Source of the DNA: Abiotrophia sp938010525
Lineage (GTDB): Bacteria; Bacillota; Bacilli; Lactobacillales; Aerococcaceae
Length of the DNA stretch: 64,000 nucleotides
Direction of reading: 5' to 3'
Assembly (NCBI RefSeq): GCF_938010525.1
Contig: NZ_CALLVK010000004.1
Location: 41,482 to 105,481, forward strand
The notes below the pieces were generated by a model that was not told the origin of the DNA, did no database searches, and was given only the letters and a program-made list of their open reading frames with translations. Shown one piece after another: positions 25,220 through 33,364 of the stretch. Position 1 is the first letter of the stretch. Each line of letters starts with the position of its first letter. A program made the position numbers and the translations under genes.

Positions 25220-25249
25220 AAAAAGGACAGGAAGCTGACTTCCTGTCCG
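25220..25249 (-). terminator. Terminator of the xpaC-telA operon
   Basis: Minus strand GGACAGGAAG-TCAG-CTTCCTGTCC followed by five T. Confidence 0.88.
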
Positions 25250-25262
25250 GGGGGAATCTAAA

Positions 25263-26501
25263 TTATTCTTCTAGGTAGGCTTGTTGTTCGTTGGAGATTG
25301 CCATGAGCTTATCACGCAACTGACCTTCCATGAGCTGGAGTTCCTGTTCGGCGATTTGACGTTGTCGACGTCCTTCGCGTTGGATTTCCAGGGTTTGTTC
25401 GATGGTTTCAATCAAACTATTTTGAGTATGTTGTAAGGTCTCAATATCAATCACACCTCGTTCGGATTCGCGGGCTGTATCAATAGCCGATTGTTTGAGC
25501 ATGTCGGCATTACGTTTGAGCAAGTCGTTAGTGGTTTGGGAGACTTGGCGTTGGCTAACCGCGGCATTTTGCTGACGAAGTAGGGTCAAGGCAATCATGA
25601 CCTGGTTCTCCCAGAGCGGAATGGCCGTGTGGACGGAGACTTGAATCTTCTCAGCTAGGGCCTGGTTGGTATTTTGGATCATACGGATTTGTGGCGCTTG
25701 TTGGACCGTCATTTGGCGGGTTAGGCGCAGGTCGTGGGTCCGTTTGTCCAGGCGGTCTAGGAATTGGTTGAGGTCGTTGACGGTTTGGACGTCCATTTGG
25801 TCACCGGAAGCCTTGGCCTTTTCGATAGCCGCGGGGATAATCTCTTCTTGCAATTCCTGCATCTTAAGTTCGCCGGCTGCGATGTAGATGTTGAGGGCTT
25901 CGAAGTAGTCCTTGTTCTTCTGATAGAGCTGTTCCAACATGAGGTTGTCGTTGAGCAGCTCATTCTTCTCGCGTTCTAAGCGGATAGCTACGCGGTCAAT
26001 GGCAGTGCCAATCTTCTGGTAGCGGGCTTGCGTTTCAGCGATAGAAGCCTTAATCTTACCAAAGAATTTTTGGAAGATATTAGGAGAGGCCGTTAAGTCA
26101 CGCGGGTTAGAAGATTCCAGTTGGTGCATGAGGTCGGTTAGGACGTCGGCAATTTCACCTGTATCCTTGAGTTGGACCTTGTTGAGCATGCCATGGGAGA
26201 ACTCACTCAGTTTCTTCTGGGCATTGGAGCCGTAGGCGATGACAGCACTCATATTCTGCTCGTCAATCTGCTTAGCCAAATCATAAGCCTGTTGCTGGCG
26301 ATGCTCTGGCAGGCGGTCGATTAGCTTCTCAGTGGTAACAGCCCGCTTAGCCATCATTTCCGCATCCACTAGGTCATTGTGAGGGGAGGCAGGGCTAGGC
26401 GCCTCTTCTAGGTCGAAGGGATTATCCAGCAAGTCTTCTACCGTACTGGTTTTAGGTGTATGGGCTTGCATTTCTTCAAATAAATCGGGACGTTGTGACA
26501 T
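25263..26501 (-). CDS. telA: TelA/KlaA-family toxic-anion resistance protein
   Basis: 412 residues of the TelA family (YaaN in Bacillus), a mostly helical cytoplasmic protein linked in some bacteria to tellurite and to cell-wall antibiotic tolerance; the biochemical activity is unknown. Features seen: acidic N-terminus, long amphipathic helices, and the conserved block around RQMTVQQAPQIRMIQN typical of the family. The ATG overlaps the stop codon of the xpaC gene by one base, so the two are translationally coupled, as in the xpaC-yaaN pair of Bacillus. Confidence 0.85.
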   Translation of the reverse strand: MSQRPDLFEEMQAHTPKTSTVEDLLDNPFDLEEAPSPASPHNDLVDAEMMAKRAVTTEKLIDRLPEHRQQQAYDLAKQIDEQNMSAVIAYGSNAQKKLSEFSHGMLNKVQLKDTGEIADVLTDLMHQLESSNPRDLTASPNIFQKFFGKIKASIAETQARYQKIGTAIDRVAIRLEREKNELLNDNLMLEQLYQKNKDYFEALNIYIAAGELKMQELQEEIIPAAIEKAKASGDQMDVQTVNDLNQFLDRLDKRTHDLRLTRQMTVQQAPQIRMIQNTNQALAEKIQVSVHTAIPLWENQVMIALTLLRQQNAAVSQRQVSQTTNDLLKRNADMLKQSAIDTARESERGVIDIETLQHTQNSLIETIEQTLEIQREGRRQRQIAEQELQLMEGQLRDKLMAISNEQQAYLEE

Positions 26502-27538
26502 TAGGCTTCATCCTTTCCAAGGTTAATGATATCTTCAACACTTTCATCTGATTGGAGCGCTTCTTGGCTCTTGAGGGTACGATTAGCTACATAGAGCTCA
26601 TCTTCCATGGCCTTGAGATCTTCCTGGTGGAAGTGGACATAGGCATCGTTAATGGATTGGCAGAGCTTCTCAATGGTAGCCGCTGATTTTTCCAAAATCA
26701 TGTAGGTTTGCTTGTTCTTGGCAACGTGGCCGTTAATTTCGTTATACTTCTTAAGAATATCTTCTAGGGAAGGCAGGTACTTATAGAGGAAGTCACTGGC
26801 TTCGACCAGGCGTTTAGGCTGATTGACGATGTCCTTGAAGTAATTTTGGCAGACCTTAACGGTATTGTAGCGAACTTCCAGAGTGCGGAGCTTAGCGTTT
26901 TGGTTGAACTCCTGCTCGATGCTTTGGATTTGAGGCTTGGCAGTGGCCAGTTGTTGGCGTAAGAATTGAATTTCTTGGTCCGACAGACCTGCTTGGCGGT
27001 AGTGTTGGACCTTGTTGTTGCTTGTGCGTGTGACAGAAGTCTTATAGGGGTCTTCCTCGCTAGGTCCGGCAAACTTGGCTAGAACTACCAAGCCGGTCAC
27101 ACAGGCCAAGCCGAAGAGCTCTAGGAAGATGAGAGCGAAGATCCATTCAAAGTCTAAATGGTTGCCCGAGACAATGGCATTGACAGCCAGAATGGTGCAT
27201 GCAATGCCAATATAGAAGAAGTAGCGGACCCAGTCAGCAGGTTTGAGCTTATTAATCTGTTGGAAGCCAGTGGTTAGGATTAGCAGGCCCAGTCCATAGA
27301 GGACGAAAGCCAGGACTAGACGTGTGGCTAAGCCATAGCCTCCGCCAAATAAGTCTCTGAAGATAAAATTCAAGACGAAGAGTAGGCCGATGCCAAGACC
27401 GGCACGACGTTGAATACTTTTTTTATATGCTGCCAAACGGCTGGAGAAATCTAAGTTTCGATAAGCTAGGTGGAGGACAAGGGAAGTGATAATCAAAGGA
27501 CTGATAATCATTAATTGACTTGGTAACCACATATTCAA
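26501..27538 (-). CDS. xpaC: XpaC-like membrane protein
   Basis: 345 residues: about five hydrophobic helices in the first 155 residues, then a helical cytoplasmic half with a coiled-coil look (LSDQEIQFLRQQLATAKPQI onward). This matches the proteins annotated as 5-bromo-4-chloroindolyl phosphate hydrolysis protein XpaC, which pair with TelA/YaaN. AAGGAGG precedes the ATG, and TACAAT on the minus strand about 35 bases upstream is a likely -10. The true function of the family is not known; it may anchor TelA to the membrane. Confidence 0.8.
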   Translation of the reverse strand: MNMWLPSQLMIISPLIITSLVLHLAYRNLDFSSRLAAYKKSIQRRAGLGIGLLFVLNFIFRDLFGGGYGLATRLVLAFVLYGLGLLILTTGFQQINKLKPADWVRYFFYIGIACTILAVNAIVSGNHLDFEWIFALIFLELFGLACVTGLVVLAKFAGPSEEDPYKTSVTRTSNNKVQHYRQAGLSDQEIQFLRQQLATAKPQIQSIEQEFNQNAKLRTLEVRYNTVKVCQNYFKDIVNQPKRLVEASDFLYKYLPSLEDILKKYNEINGHVAKNKQTYMILEKSAATIEKLCQSINDAYVHFHQEDLKAMEDELYVANRTLKSQEALQSDESVEDIINLGKDEA

Positions 27539-27701
27539 AACCTCCTTATTCGTTTTACTGTCTCTATTGTAGCACAGGACCTGGACTTGTGTATCGGACT
27601 TGAGGCCTATTTTTAAGTAAGACTTAAGCCGTGGCCTTTTTCTTGCTTTATGGCAGGGGAGAGGCTATGCTAGAGTCAAGTAGTAAAAGGAGGTCTGCTC
27701 T

Positions 27702-28283
27702 ATGAAAATTGCAGCCAATGAAGTCAGCTTTAATCAATCATCCCGCATGGTGTCGACCCAGTTAATCTTTGATGGCGTCATTCTGCAAACCTACCTTAAT
27801 CAGGTAAGATTGGACCAAGGCCAGGTGGTCGAGCGTGAGCTTATCCATAAGAAACCGGCGGTGGCCATTCTAGCCGTCACGCCTGAAGACAAGGTCCTCT
27901 TGGTCAAGCAGTACCGGGCGGCAATCGATTCTGATACCTATGAAATTCCAGCTGGTATTCTGGATAAAGGCGATCAGGACCAGCCCCTAGAAGGTGCCAA
28001 GCGTGAGTTAGAAGAAGAAACCACCTATCAGGCAGCCCACTGGCAGAATCTGGGCGACTTCTATGCCTCGCCAGGCTTCCTAGACGAGAAGTTAACCCTC
28101 TATTATGCCCATGGTCTGGTCTCAGTCGAGAATCCACTGCCTCAGGATGATGATGAGGGCATTGAACTTTTTGAAATGACACGTCAGCAAGTCCAAAATC
28201 TACTGGACCAAGGACAAATTATTGACCTTAAGACCCTCTACGCTCTCCAACTCTGGTTAGGAGGAGGTGGCTTGCATGCCTGA
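27702..28283 (+). CDS. nudF: ADP-ribose pyrophosphatase (Nudix)
   Basis: 193 residues. Hydrolyses ADP-ribose and related nucleotide sugars. The Nudix box spans GILDKGDQ...EGAKRELEEETT, with the metal-binding REx2EE intact. AAAGGAGG precedes the ATG. It overlaps the next gene by 8 bases, and nudF - small membrane protein - mtnN is a gene order also seen in streptococci. Confidence 0.9.
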   Translation: MKIAANEVSFNQSSRMVSTQLIFDGVILQTYLNQVRLDQGQVVERELIHKKPAVAILAVTPEDKVLLVKQYRAAIDSDTYEIPAGILDKGDQDQPLEGAKRELEEETTYQAAHWQNLGDFYASPGFLDEKLTLYYAHGLVSVENPLPQDDDEGIELFEMTRQQVQNLLDQGQIIDLKTLYALQLWLGGGGLHA

Positions 28284-28782
28284 GACCGAAACGCGCATGT
28301 CCCGCTACCACGGCAAGGACAAGCACCGACGGGAATATGAAGACTATGTCAAGGGGGGCGCCAGCCAAGAAAGCAAACAAGTGGATTGGCCAGCCCTAGA
28401 AGACCAAGACCAGGACTTGGGCCAAACTCAGGTCTACTCTAGTAAGAATTGGCAAGAAGATCCCTATGCCTATCATGAAGTTGAGGAAATTCCGCAAGCG
28501 TCCCATTATCAAGACTATTCCGCTTATGAAGATTCATCTTATGGGACTGAGACTTATGAGGATGAGGGCTACGACTATGATGCGCATCAGGCCTATGTGG
28601 CATATAAGGAAAATGAAGAATACGACGAATATGACGAATATGAAGAAGAGCCCGCGCCTGCTAGCAAGCCCCCTAAAGTCAAGGGACCTTATAGCCTGCG
28701 ACTGGATCGTTTCCTTAATAATGCCCTGATACTGGTAGCTGTCTTGCTACTCATTGTCATGGTGATTATGTTTGTATTTTAA
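28276..28782 (+). CDS. Acidic, Tyr-rich protein with a C-terminal membrane helix
   Basis: Not recognised as a named family. 168 residues from ATG 28276; GGAGGAGGTGG at 28261-28270 fixes this start. Residues about 55-130 are dominated by Tyr, Glu, Asp (runs such as EYDEYDEYEEE); a basic patch and a single helix (ALILVAVLLLIVMVIMFV) end the protein, so it is probably tail-anchored with the acidic part in the cytoplasm. It sits between nudF and mtnN in a tight operon. Role unknown. Confidence 0.7.
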   Translation: MPETETRMSRYHGKDKHRREYEDYVKGGASQESKQVDWPALEDQDQDLGQTQVYSSKNWQEDPYAYHEVEEIPQASHYQDYSAYEDSSYGTETYEDEGYDYDAHQAYVAYKENEEYDEYDEYEEEPAPASKPPKVKGPYSLRLDRFLNNALILVAVLLLIVMVIMFVF

Positions 28783-28802
28783 TTAGAAGAAGGAGTTAAT
28801 CT

Positions 28803-29504
28803 ATGAAAATCGGACTTATTGGCGCCATGGAAGAAGAAATCCGCCTACTCAAACAAGCCCTCCAGCAGGAATCAGAGCAAGTTGTGGCTGGCTACACCTT
28901 CTACCAAGGTCAACTCTCTGGCCAGGAGGTAGTCTTGGTCCAATCCGGGATTGGTAAGGTCAATGCCGCCATGACGGTGACCTTGCTCAAGCAGCTTTTT
29001 GATGTGGACCTAGTCATCAACACCGGGAGCGCCGGCGCCCTGGGCCACGGCCTCAAGGTAGGGGACGTGGTGGTAGCAGATCAACTGCGCCATCATGATG
29101 CGGATGTGACAGCATTTGGCTATCAAATCGGTCAAATGGCCGGCATGCCAGCAGCCTATGAGACCCACTCAGCCCTATCAGACTTGGCAGCCCAACTCTA
29201 CCAAGCCAAGGGCAAGCTGGTCTATCGTGGCCTGATTGTCTCAGGCGATGCCTTCGTAGCGGGACCAAGCCAACAGGCCCCTATCAAGGCAAATTTCCCT
29301 CAGGCCTTAGCCTGTGAAATGGAGTCAGCCGCCATTGCCCAAGCGGCCTATGTGCTCAAGACACCTTGTGTGGTCATTCGGGCCATCTCGGACTCTGCCG
29401 ATGATCAAGCTAACATCACTTTCGATGAGTTCATTCTCTTAGCTGGTAAGGAATCTGCTAGCTTGGTCATGGAACTCTTGGAGCGTATGGGAGAGGTTAT
29501 CTAA
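28803..29504 (+). CDS. mtnN: 5'-methylthioadenosine/S-adenosylhomocysteine nucleosidase
   Basis: 233 residues. Cleaves MTA and SAH to adenine plus the thio-ribose, recycling SAM by-products and feeding autoinducer-2 synthesis where luxS exists. N-terminal GLIGAMEEEI (catalytic Glu), nucleoside-binding NTGSAGAL, and catalytic Asp in RAISDSADD are present. AGAAGGAG precedes the ATG; the stop overlaps the start of tag by one base. Confidence 0.96.
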   Translation: MKIGLIGAMEEEIRLLKQALQQESEQVVAGYTFYQGQLSGQEVVLVQSGIGKVNAAMTVTLLKQLFDVDLVINTGSAGALGHGLKVGDVVVADQLRHHDADVTAFGYQIGQMAGMPAAYETHSALSDLAAQLYQAKGKLVYRGLIVSGDAFVAGPSQQAPIKANFPQALACEMESAAIAQAAYVLKTPCVVIRAISDSADDQANITFDEFILLAGKESASLVMELLERMGEVI

Positions 29505-30052
29505 TGAAACGATGTGATTGGGCCACCAAGCATGCTTTGGAGACTCACTATCATGACACCGAATGGGGCGTGCCCTCTTATGACGACCATTATCTCTTTA
29601 AGATGCTGATTCTTGAAGGTATGCAAGCTGGCCTCAGCTGGTTAACCATTTTGTCTAAGATGGAGACTCTCTGCCAAGCCTATGATGATTTTGTGCCTCA
29701 AGTAGTGGCCGAGTATGATGAAGCCAAATGGGAGGCCTTGTTAGCTGATCCTGGTGTGGTACGTAATCGCCTGAAGATTAAGGCCGTCACGACCAATGCC
29801 CAAGCCTACCTTGCGGTTTCTAAGGAGTTTGGCTCTTTTTCTAACTATATTTGGAGCTTTGTCCAGGGTCAGCCCCTTATCAATCACTGGACTTCAATAG
29901 ACCAGGTGCCAGTTAAGTCAGACTTGTCGGATAAAATGAGTAAAGACCTGCAGAAGCGGGGCTTCAAATTCGTGGGGTCGACCACGGTTTATGCCTTTAT
30001 GCAGGCAGTCGGAATTGTGAATGACCACCTAGAGTCTTGTGACTTTAAATAG
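29504..30052 (+). CDS. tag: DNA-3-methyladenine glycosylase I
   Basis: 182 residues. Removes 3-methyladenine from alkylated DNA. The zinc-snap residues are visible: C4 and the His in YHDTEWG near the N-terminus, and HLESC at the C-terminus. LEGMQAGLSWLTIL is the helix-hairpin-helix family motif. ATG overlaps the mtnN stop. Last gene of the nudF operon; there is no clear terminator, and the rpsD promoter follows at once. Confidence 0.95.
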   Translation: MKRCDWATKHALETHYHDTEWGVPSYDDHYLFKMLILEGMQAGLSWLTILSKMETLCQAYDDFVPQVVAEYDEAKWEALLADPGVVRNRLKIKAVTTNAQAYLAVSKEFGSFSNYIWSFVQGQPLINHWTSIDQVPVKSDLSDKMSKDLQKRGFKFVGSTTVYAFMQAVGIVNDHLESCDFK

Positions 30053-30086
30053 GAGCAGCTAGGCAAAAATATTTGCGCGACAAGAC

Positions 30087-30115
30087 TTGTCAGCGCCAGA
30101 AGAATTTGCTATAAT
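30087..30115 (+). promoter_or_regulatory. rpsD promoter
   Basis: TTGTCA (30087-30092), 17 bp, TATAAT (30110-30115): near consensus. Confidence 0.85.
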
Positions 30116-30121
30116 CGTAAG

Positions 30122-30260
30122 AGTGTAAAATAATGCAGCATAAAAAAGGAAAGCGCGTCAACAGTTGATTGCCCCCTTGGGGTAGGTTAGTAACTGCGGC
30201 TGCAGAAAAGCGAACGCCTCACATCACCTGCACGCATTCGGTTTTTTAGGATTATTTTAC
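30122..30260 (+). promoter_or_regulatory. Putative S4 leader (autoregulatory) of rpsD
   Basis: A leader of about 175 nt separates promoter and rpsD. It has several short stems (CCCC/GGGG near 30173-30183) and ends with a hairpin CGAACGC/GCATTCG (one mismatch) followed by six T at 30242-30247, which could cause early termination. Firmicutes rpsD genes usually carry an S4-binding leader; the assignment rests on position and structure, not on a covariance search. Confidence 0.55.
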
Positions 30261-30297
30261 TCCAAACAAAAATCTATTTTATTGGAGGAATTCAAGA

Positions 30298-30906
30298 ATG
30301 TCTCGTTACACAGGTCCATCTTGGAAATTATCTCGCCGCTTAGGCATCTCATTATCTGAAACTGGTAAAGAGTTAGCACGTCGTAACTACGCACCAGGTC
30401 AACACGGCAACCAACGTAAGAAAATCTCTGAGTATGGTTTGCAATTACAAGAAAAACAAAAATTACGCCACACTTACGGCATGAACGAGCGTCAATTCGC
30501 GACCTTGTTCCGCAAAGCTGGTAAGATCAAAACCGGTAAACACGGTGAAAACTTCATGGCTTTATTGGAAACTCGTTTGGACAACTTGGTATACCGTTTA
30601 GGTTTTGCTACCACTCGTCGTCAAGCTCGTCAATTAGTAAACCACGGTCACGTGACTGTTGACGGCAAGCGTGTGGACATTCCTTCTTACTTGGTAACAC
30701 CAGGTCAAGTGATTGGTTTGCGTGAATCTTCTCGCGACTTAGCAATCATCAAGGAAGCTTTGGAAAACACTGTTTCTCGTTTAGACTTCGTTTCTTACGA
30801 TGCAGCTGCTTTCGAAGGGACTTTGACTCGCTTACCAGAACGTAGCGAACTTAACGCTGAAATCGACGAAGCCCTCGTCGTTGAATACTACAACAAATTA
30901 GGCTAA
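30298..30906 (+). CDS. rpsD: 30S ribosomal protein S4
   Basis: 202 residues. Primary 16S rRNA-binding assembly protein. MSRYTGPSWKLSRRLG at the start lacks the zinc cysteines of C+ forms; the S4 RNA-binding domain is around LDNLVYRLGFATTRRQARQLV. TTGGAGG precedes the ATG. Transcribed alone from its own promoter. Confidence 0.98.
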   Translation: MSRYTGPSWKLSRRLGISLSETGKELARRNYAPGQHGNQRKKISEYGLQLQEKQKLRHTYGMNERQFATLFRKAGKIKTGKHGENFMALLETRLDNLVYRLGFATTRRQARQLVNHGHVTVDGKRVDIPSYLVTPGQVIGLRESSRDLAIIKEALENTVSRLDFVSYDAAAFEGTLTRLPERSELNAEIDEALVVEYYNKLG

Positions 30907-30921
30907 TCCTAGCCTATAAGT

Positions 30922-30949
30922 AAACACGCCGGTTGACGGCGTGTTTTTT
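30922..30949 (+). terminator. rpsD terminator
   Basis: AAACACGCCG-GTTGA-CGGCGTGTTT and T run. Confidence 0.92.
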
Positions 30950-30999
30950 GCTAGGTAAAATACTAGAAGAGATTACCTAATATAGAAAGGAGCCTGCCC

Positions 31000-31328
31000 A
31001 TGGCCTCTGTCACCCTCCAACTGAACGCAGCTGCCCGCGCCCAAATGAAAGCAAGCTACGCCGACTACCTGCTAGATCCTGTGCCTCATAGTGAATTCCG
31101 CGCCCAAGTCAACGGCGTCACCATTACAGCCTATGCCAGTGGTAACGTCCTCTTCCAAGGTAAGAACGTGGATGTCCAGGTAGCCCGCTGGCAGGGGCAG
31201 GCGCCAATGTGGATGCTTTTGCAGCCAAGCTCATTAAAAAGTTCGGTCCCGATGTCTTGAGAGACACTGCCAAGCTCCACTTCAAAAATACGGAAAAAGC
31301 CCTGGCCCTAGCGCGCAAGCTTAAGTAG
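31000..31328 (+). pseudogene. rnhC copy with internal deletion and frameshift
   Basis: The first 200 bases match the intact rnhC at 32350 almost base for base, including the ribosome binding site GAAAGGAGCCTGCCC and protein start MASVTLQL. At about 31193-31205 the copy jumps to what is base 33173-33185 in the intact gene and continues to the same stop triplet (31326) and even through the same terminator. About 620 bp are missing, including the whole catalytic domain, and the frame shifts after the joint, giving at most an 86-residue peptide (end at 31260). The joint lies in the repeated word CAGGGGC, present at both sites in the intact gene. The RNase HIII N-terminal domain (about 67 residues) remains encodable, so a short RNA-binding-domain peptide could still be made. 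Confidence 0.88.
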
Positions 31329-31675
31329 GCTAGAGGCAAAAGAATAGCGATCTGTTTGCGAGTGAGTAAGCAGGTCGCTTTTTTGCTTTTATCGTGTTTT
31401 TTTAGGTACGTGCCTATCAAGAAGCTTGTATTATAGCGCTTATGCAAGCGATTTACGAAGGAAGTGAGTTAGCATCATGTAATTGTTGTAATAACTCAGG
31501 AATCATAAAATACCTCTTTAGTAATTCAGAATGAACACTTCATTAAGCGAATGATTTACTTATGCTTTGGAATACCGTATAATACCATTGTAAGATTAAA
31601 TAAGAATAATTCAATAGTGTAAAAATGAGAAAGTACATTTTCTTTAACAGCTGAGTATGGTGAGGTGAAAATTAA
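31329..31675 (+). promoter_or_regulatory. AT-rich interval with duplicated terminator and a promoter
   Basis: 31346-31384 is a diverged copy of the rnhC terminator (AGCGATCTG/CAGGTCGCT, T run). The rest is AT-rich and has no gene. A near-consensus promoter TTTACT (31555-31560), 17 bp, TATAAT (31578-31583) serves the gene at 31676. Confidence 0.7.
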
Positions 31676-32137
31676 ATGGTAGAAAAGAGTATCACATTAA
31701 AATTGGAAGAAATCCAAAGAATGAAAAAATATTATGAACAATATTTACAAGATCCAGTTGAACATTCTGTATTTTTTGCTAAAGTGAATGGTGTTACTAT
31801 CACAGCGTTTCAGAGTGGGGCAGTTAGATTCCAGGGGGCTAGCCAGGATAATGTAGATAAATTAGTAGAAAAGTGGAAAGAAAAACATGAGCAGAGTCAA
31901 AATGCTAGAAAGAGCTCCAAAAAGTTTATTTACTTGATTGTATACTTGATTGTATACTTGATTGTAGCTCTCATTATCTTTTTTGTCTACATGATAGCTA
32001 TAAGGTATCTTTGGGGTGCGCTAAATAAAAAAGGAATTCCTTCGCATTTCACAATTTTTATGATTATAATTTTAGGATTCATTATCTCTATCTCTTCTTC
32101 GGTTACTTTGTATTTATACTTTAGAGAAAAGAAATAA
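31676..32137 (+). CDS. RNase HIII N-domain (TBP-like) fused to two membrane helices
   Basis: Residues 4-70 align with the N-terminal substrate-binding domain of the neighbouring RNase HIII: ITLKLEEIQRMKKYY, LQDPVEHSVFFAKVNGVTIT, and AVRFQGAS correspond to VTLQLDAATRAQMKASY, LLDPVPHSEFRAQVDGVTIT and KVLFQGKD. After a basic linker (KKSSKK-like) come two hydrophobic helices (about 84-112 and 124-148) in place of the RNase H domain. The gene has its own promoter and GAGGTG site, and a much more AT-rich sequence than its neighbours, so it was probably acquired. A membrane-anchored version of a domain that grips RNA/DNA hybrids is not a family I know. Alternative: the domain pairing is relic and non-functional. 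Confidence 0.7.
   Translation: MVEKSITLKLEEIQRMKKYYEQYLQDPVEHSVFFAKVNGVTITAFQSGAVRFQGASQDNVDKLVEKWKEKHEQSQNARKSSKKFIYLIVYLIVYLIVALIIFFVYMIAIRYLWGALNKKGIPSHFTIFMIIILGFIISISSSVTLYLYFREKK
31931..31966 (+). repeat. Three 12-bp tandem repeats inside the membrane helix
   Basis: TACTTGATTGTA occurs three times in a row and encodes YLIV three times. Changes of copy number would lengthen or shorten the helix without a frameshift. Confidence 0.9.
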
Positions 32138-32349
32138 TACATCCTAAAGAATCAAAGTGATAGATGCTTTGACTCTATTTTTATGAATAGGGTAAGTCGG
32201 TATTATTTTTATGTTGTTTAGAAATGGAAATGGTTTTAAGTAAAGATGGTGTGGATAATATATTAGGTAAGAGATTACCGGTTAAATTATAGAATTGGCA
32301 ACTCTTTAATTCTGAAAAATTCAATGCAATATTTGAAAGGAGCCTGCCC
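32138..32349 (+). promoter_or_regulatory. AT-rich interval upstream of rnhC
   Basis: A weak terminator-like hairpin (TCAAAG/CTTTGA, 32153-32175, then T-rich) ends the preceding gene. The remainder is AT-rich; no confident promoter. From about 32335 the sequence is the same as that upstream of the deleted rnhC copy. Confidence 0.45.
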
Positions 32350-33309
32350 ATGGCCTCTGTCACCCTCCAACTGGACGCAGCCACCCGCGCCCAAATGAAA
32401 GCGAGCTACGCCGACTACCTGCTAGATCCGGTGCCTCATAGTGAATTCCGCGCCCAAGTCGACGGCGTCACCATTACAGTCTATGCCAGTGGTAAGGTCC
32501 TCTTCCAGGGCAAGGATGTGGAAGCTCAAGTAACCCGCTGGCAGGGGCAGGCGTCTTCTTCGCCAAGCACCAAAAAAAGCGCTAGTTCTGCAAAGACCAA
32601 AACAGCCAATCACAACCACCTGCCTAATGACTTCGCCAACTGGACCATTATCGGCAGCGACGAGGTGGGCAACGGCTCCTACTTTGGAGCATTGACGGTC
32701 TGCGCCGTCTACTTAGATGCCGGCGACCGGGCCAAGATTGAAGGCTTGGGTGTTAAGGATTCTAAACTCCTGTCGGATGCCCAGATTCTGGAATTAGCTC
32801 CTAAGTTACGTCAAGTTCTGACCCATGAGTTAACCATTTGCTCGCCAGCCAAGTATAACGAGGCCAACAAGACCCGCAATGCCAATGCCATTAAGGTCAG
32901 CCTCCATAACTTCACTATTCAGAAGCTCTTAGCCAAGCTGTCTGCTCGCCAGAAGTTGGCCCTGCAAGGGGTTCTGATTGATGAGTTTACCAGTCCTCAG
33001 AACTATTTTAACTACCTTAAGAAGGAAGCTCATCCCCTGACCAAGGGCCTCTATTTCGCTGAGAAAGGGGAGAGTGCCCACTTGGCAGTAGCCTGCGCCT
33101 CTATTATAGCCCGGGCCTGGTTCCTGGAGTCCCTAACCACCTTCGGGGCGCCTTATGATGTGGTCCTGCCATCAGGGGCGGGTGCCAATGTCGATGCTTT
33201 TGCGGCCAAGCTCATTAAAAAGTTTGGTCCTGATGTTTTGAGGGAAACGGCCAAGCTCCACTTCAAGAATACGGAAAAAGCCCTGGCCCTAGCTCGCAAG
33301 CTTAAGTAG
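32350..33309 (+). CDS. rnhC: Ribonuclease HIII
   Basis: 319 residues. Cuts RNA in RNA/DNA hybrids. N-terminal TBP-like substrate-binding domain (1-70), a Ser/Lys/Thr linker, then the type 2 RNase H catalytic domain: IIGSDEVGNGSYFG (active-site Asp-Glu), GVKDSKLLSD, and later LIDEF and ACASIIAR. GAAAGGAG precedes the ATG. The intact one of two copies; the other (31000-31328) has lost its middle. It ends in a strong terminator shared with the convergent EamA gene. Confidence 0.95.
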   Translation: MASVTLQLDAATRAQMKASYADYLLDPVPHSEFRAQVDGVTITVYASGKVLFQGKDVEAQVTRWQGQASSSPSTKKSASSAKTKTANHNHLPNDFANWTIIGSDEVGNGSYFGALTVCAVYLDAGDRAKIEGLGVKDSKLLSDAQILELAPKLRQVLTHELTICSPAKYNEANKTRNANAIKVSLHNFTIQKLLAKLSARQKLALQGVLIDEFTSPQNYFNYLKKEAHPLTKGLYFAEKGESAHLAVACASIIARAWFLESLTTFGAPYDVVLPSGAGANVDAFAAKLIKKFGPDVLRETAKLHFKNTEKALALARKLK

Positions 33310-33326
33310 GCTAGAGGCAAAAGAAT

Positions 33327-33364
33327 AGCGACCTGTTTACTAGCCAAGTAAGCAGGTCGCTTTT
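33327..33364. terminator. Bidirectional terminator after rnhC
   Basis: 15-bp stem AGCGACCTGTTTACT/AGTAAGCAGGTCGCT (one wobble), T-rich on both sides. Confidence 0.85.

Noticed and set aside
31124..31447. 107-codon minus-strand frame over the deleted rnhC copy
   Set aside because: It is the antisense of the rnhC tail and terminator; the same antisense peptide appears at the intact gene.
31329..32349. Insertion sequence or phage remnant in the AT-rich island
   Set aside because: I saw no transposase, integrase or terminal inverted repeats; the only bracketing repeats are the rnhC copies.
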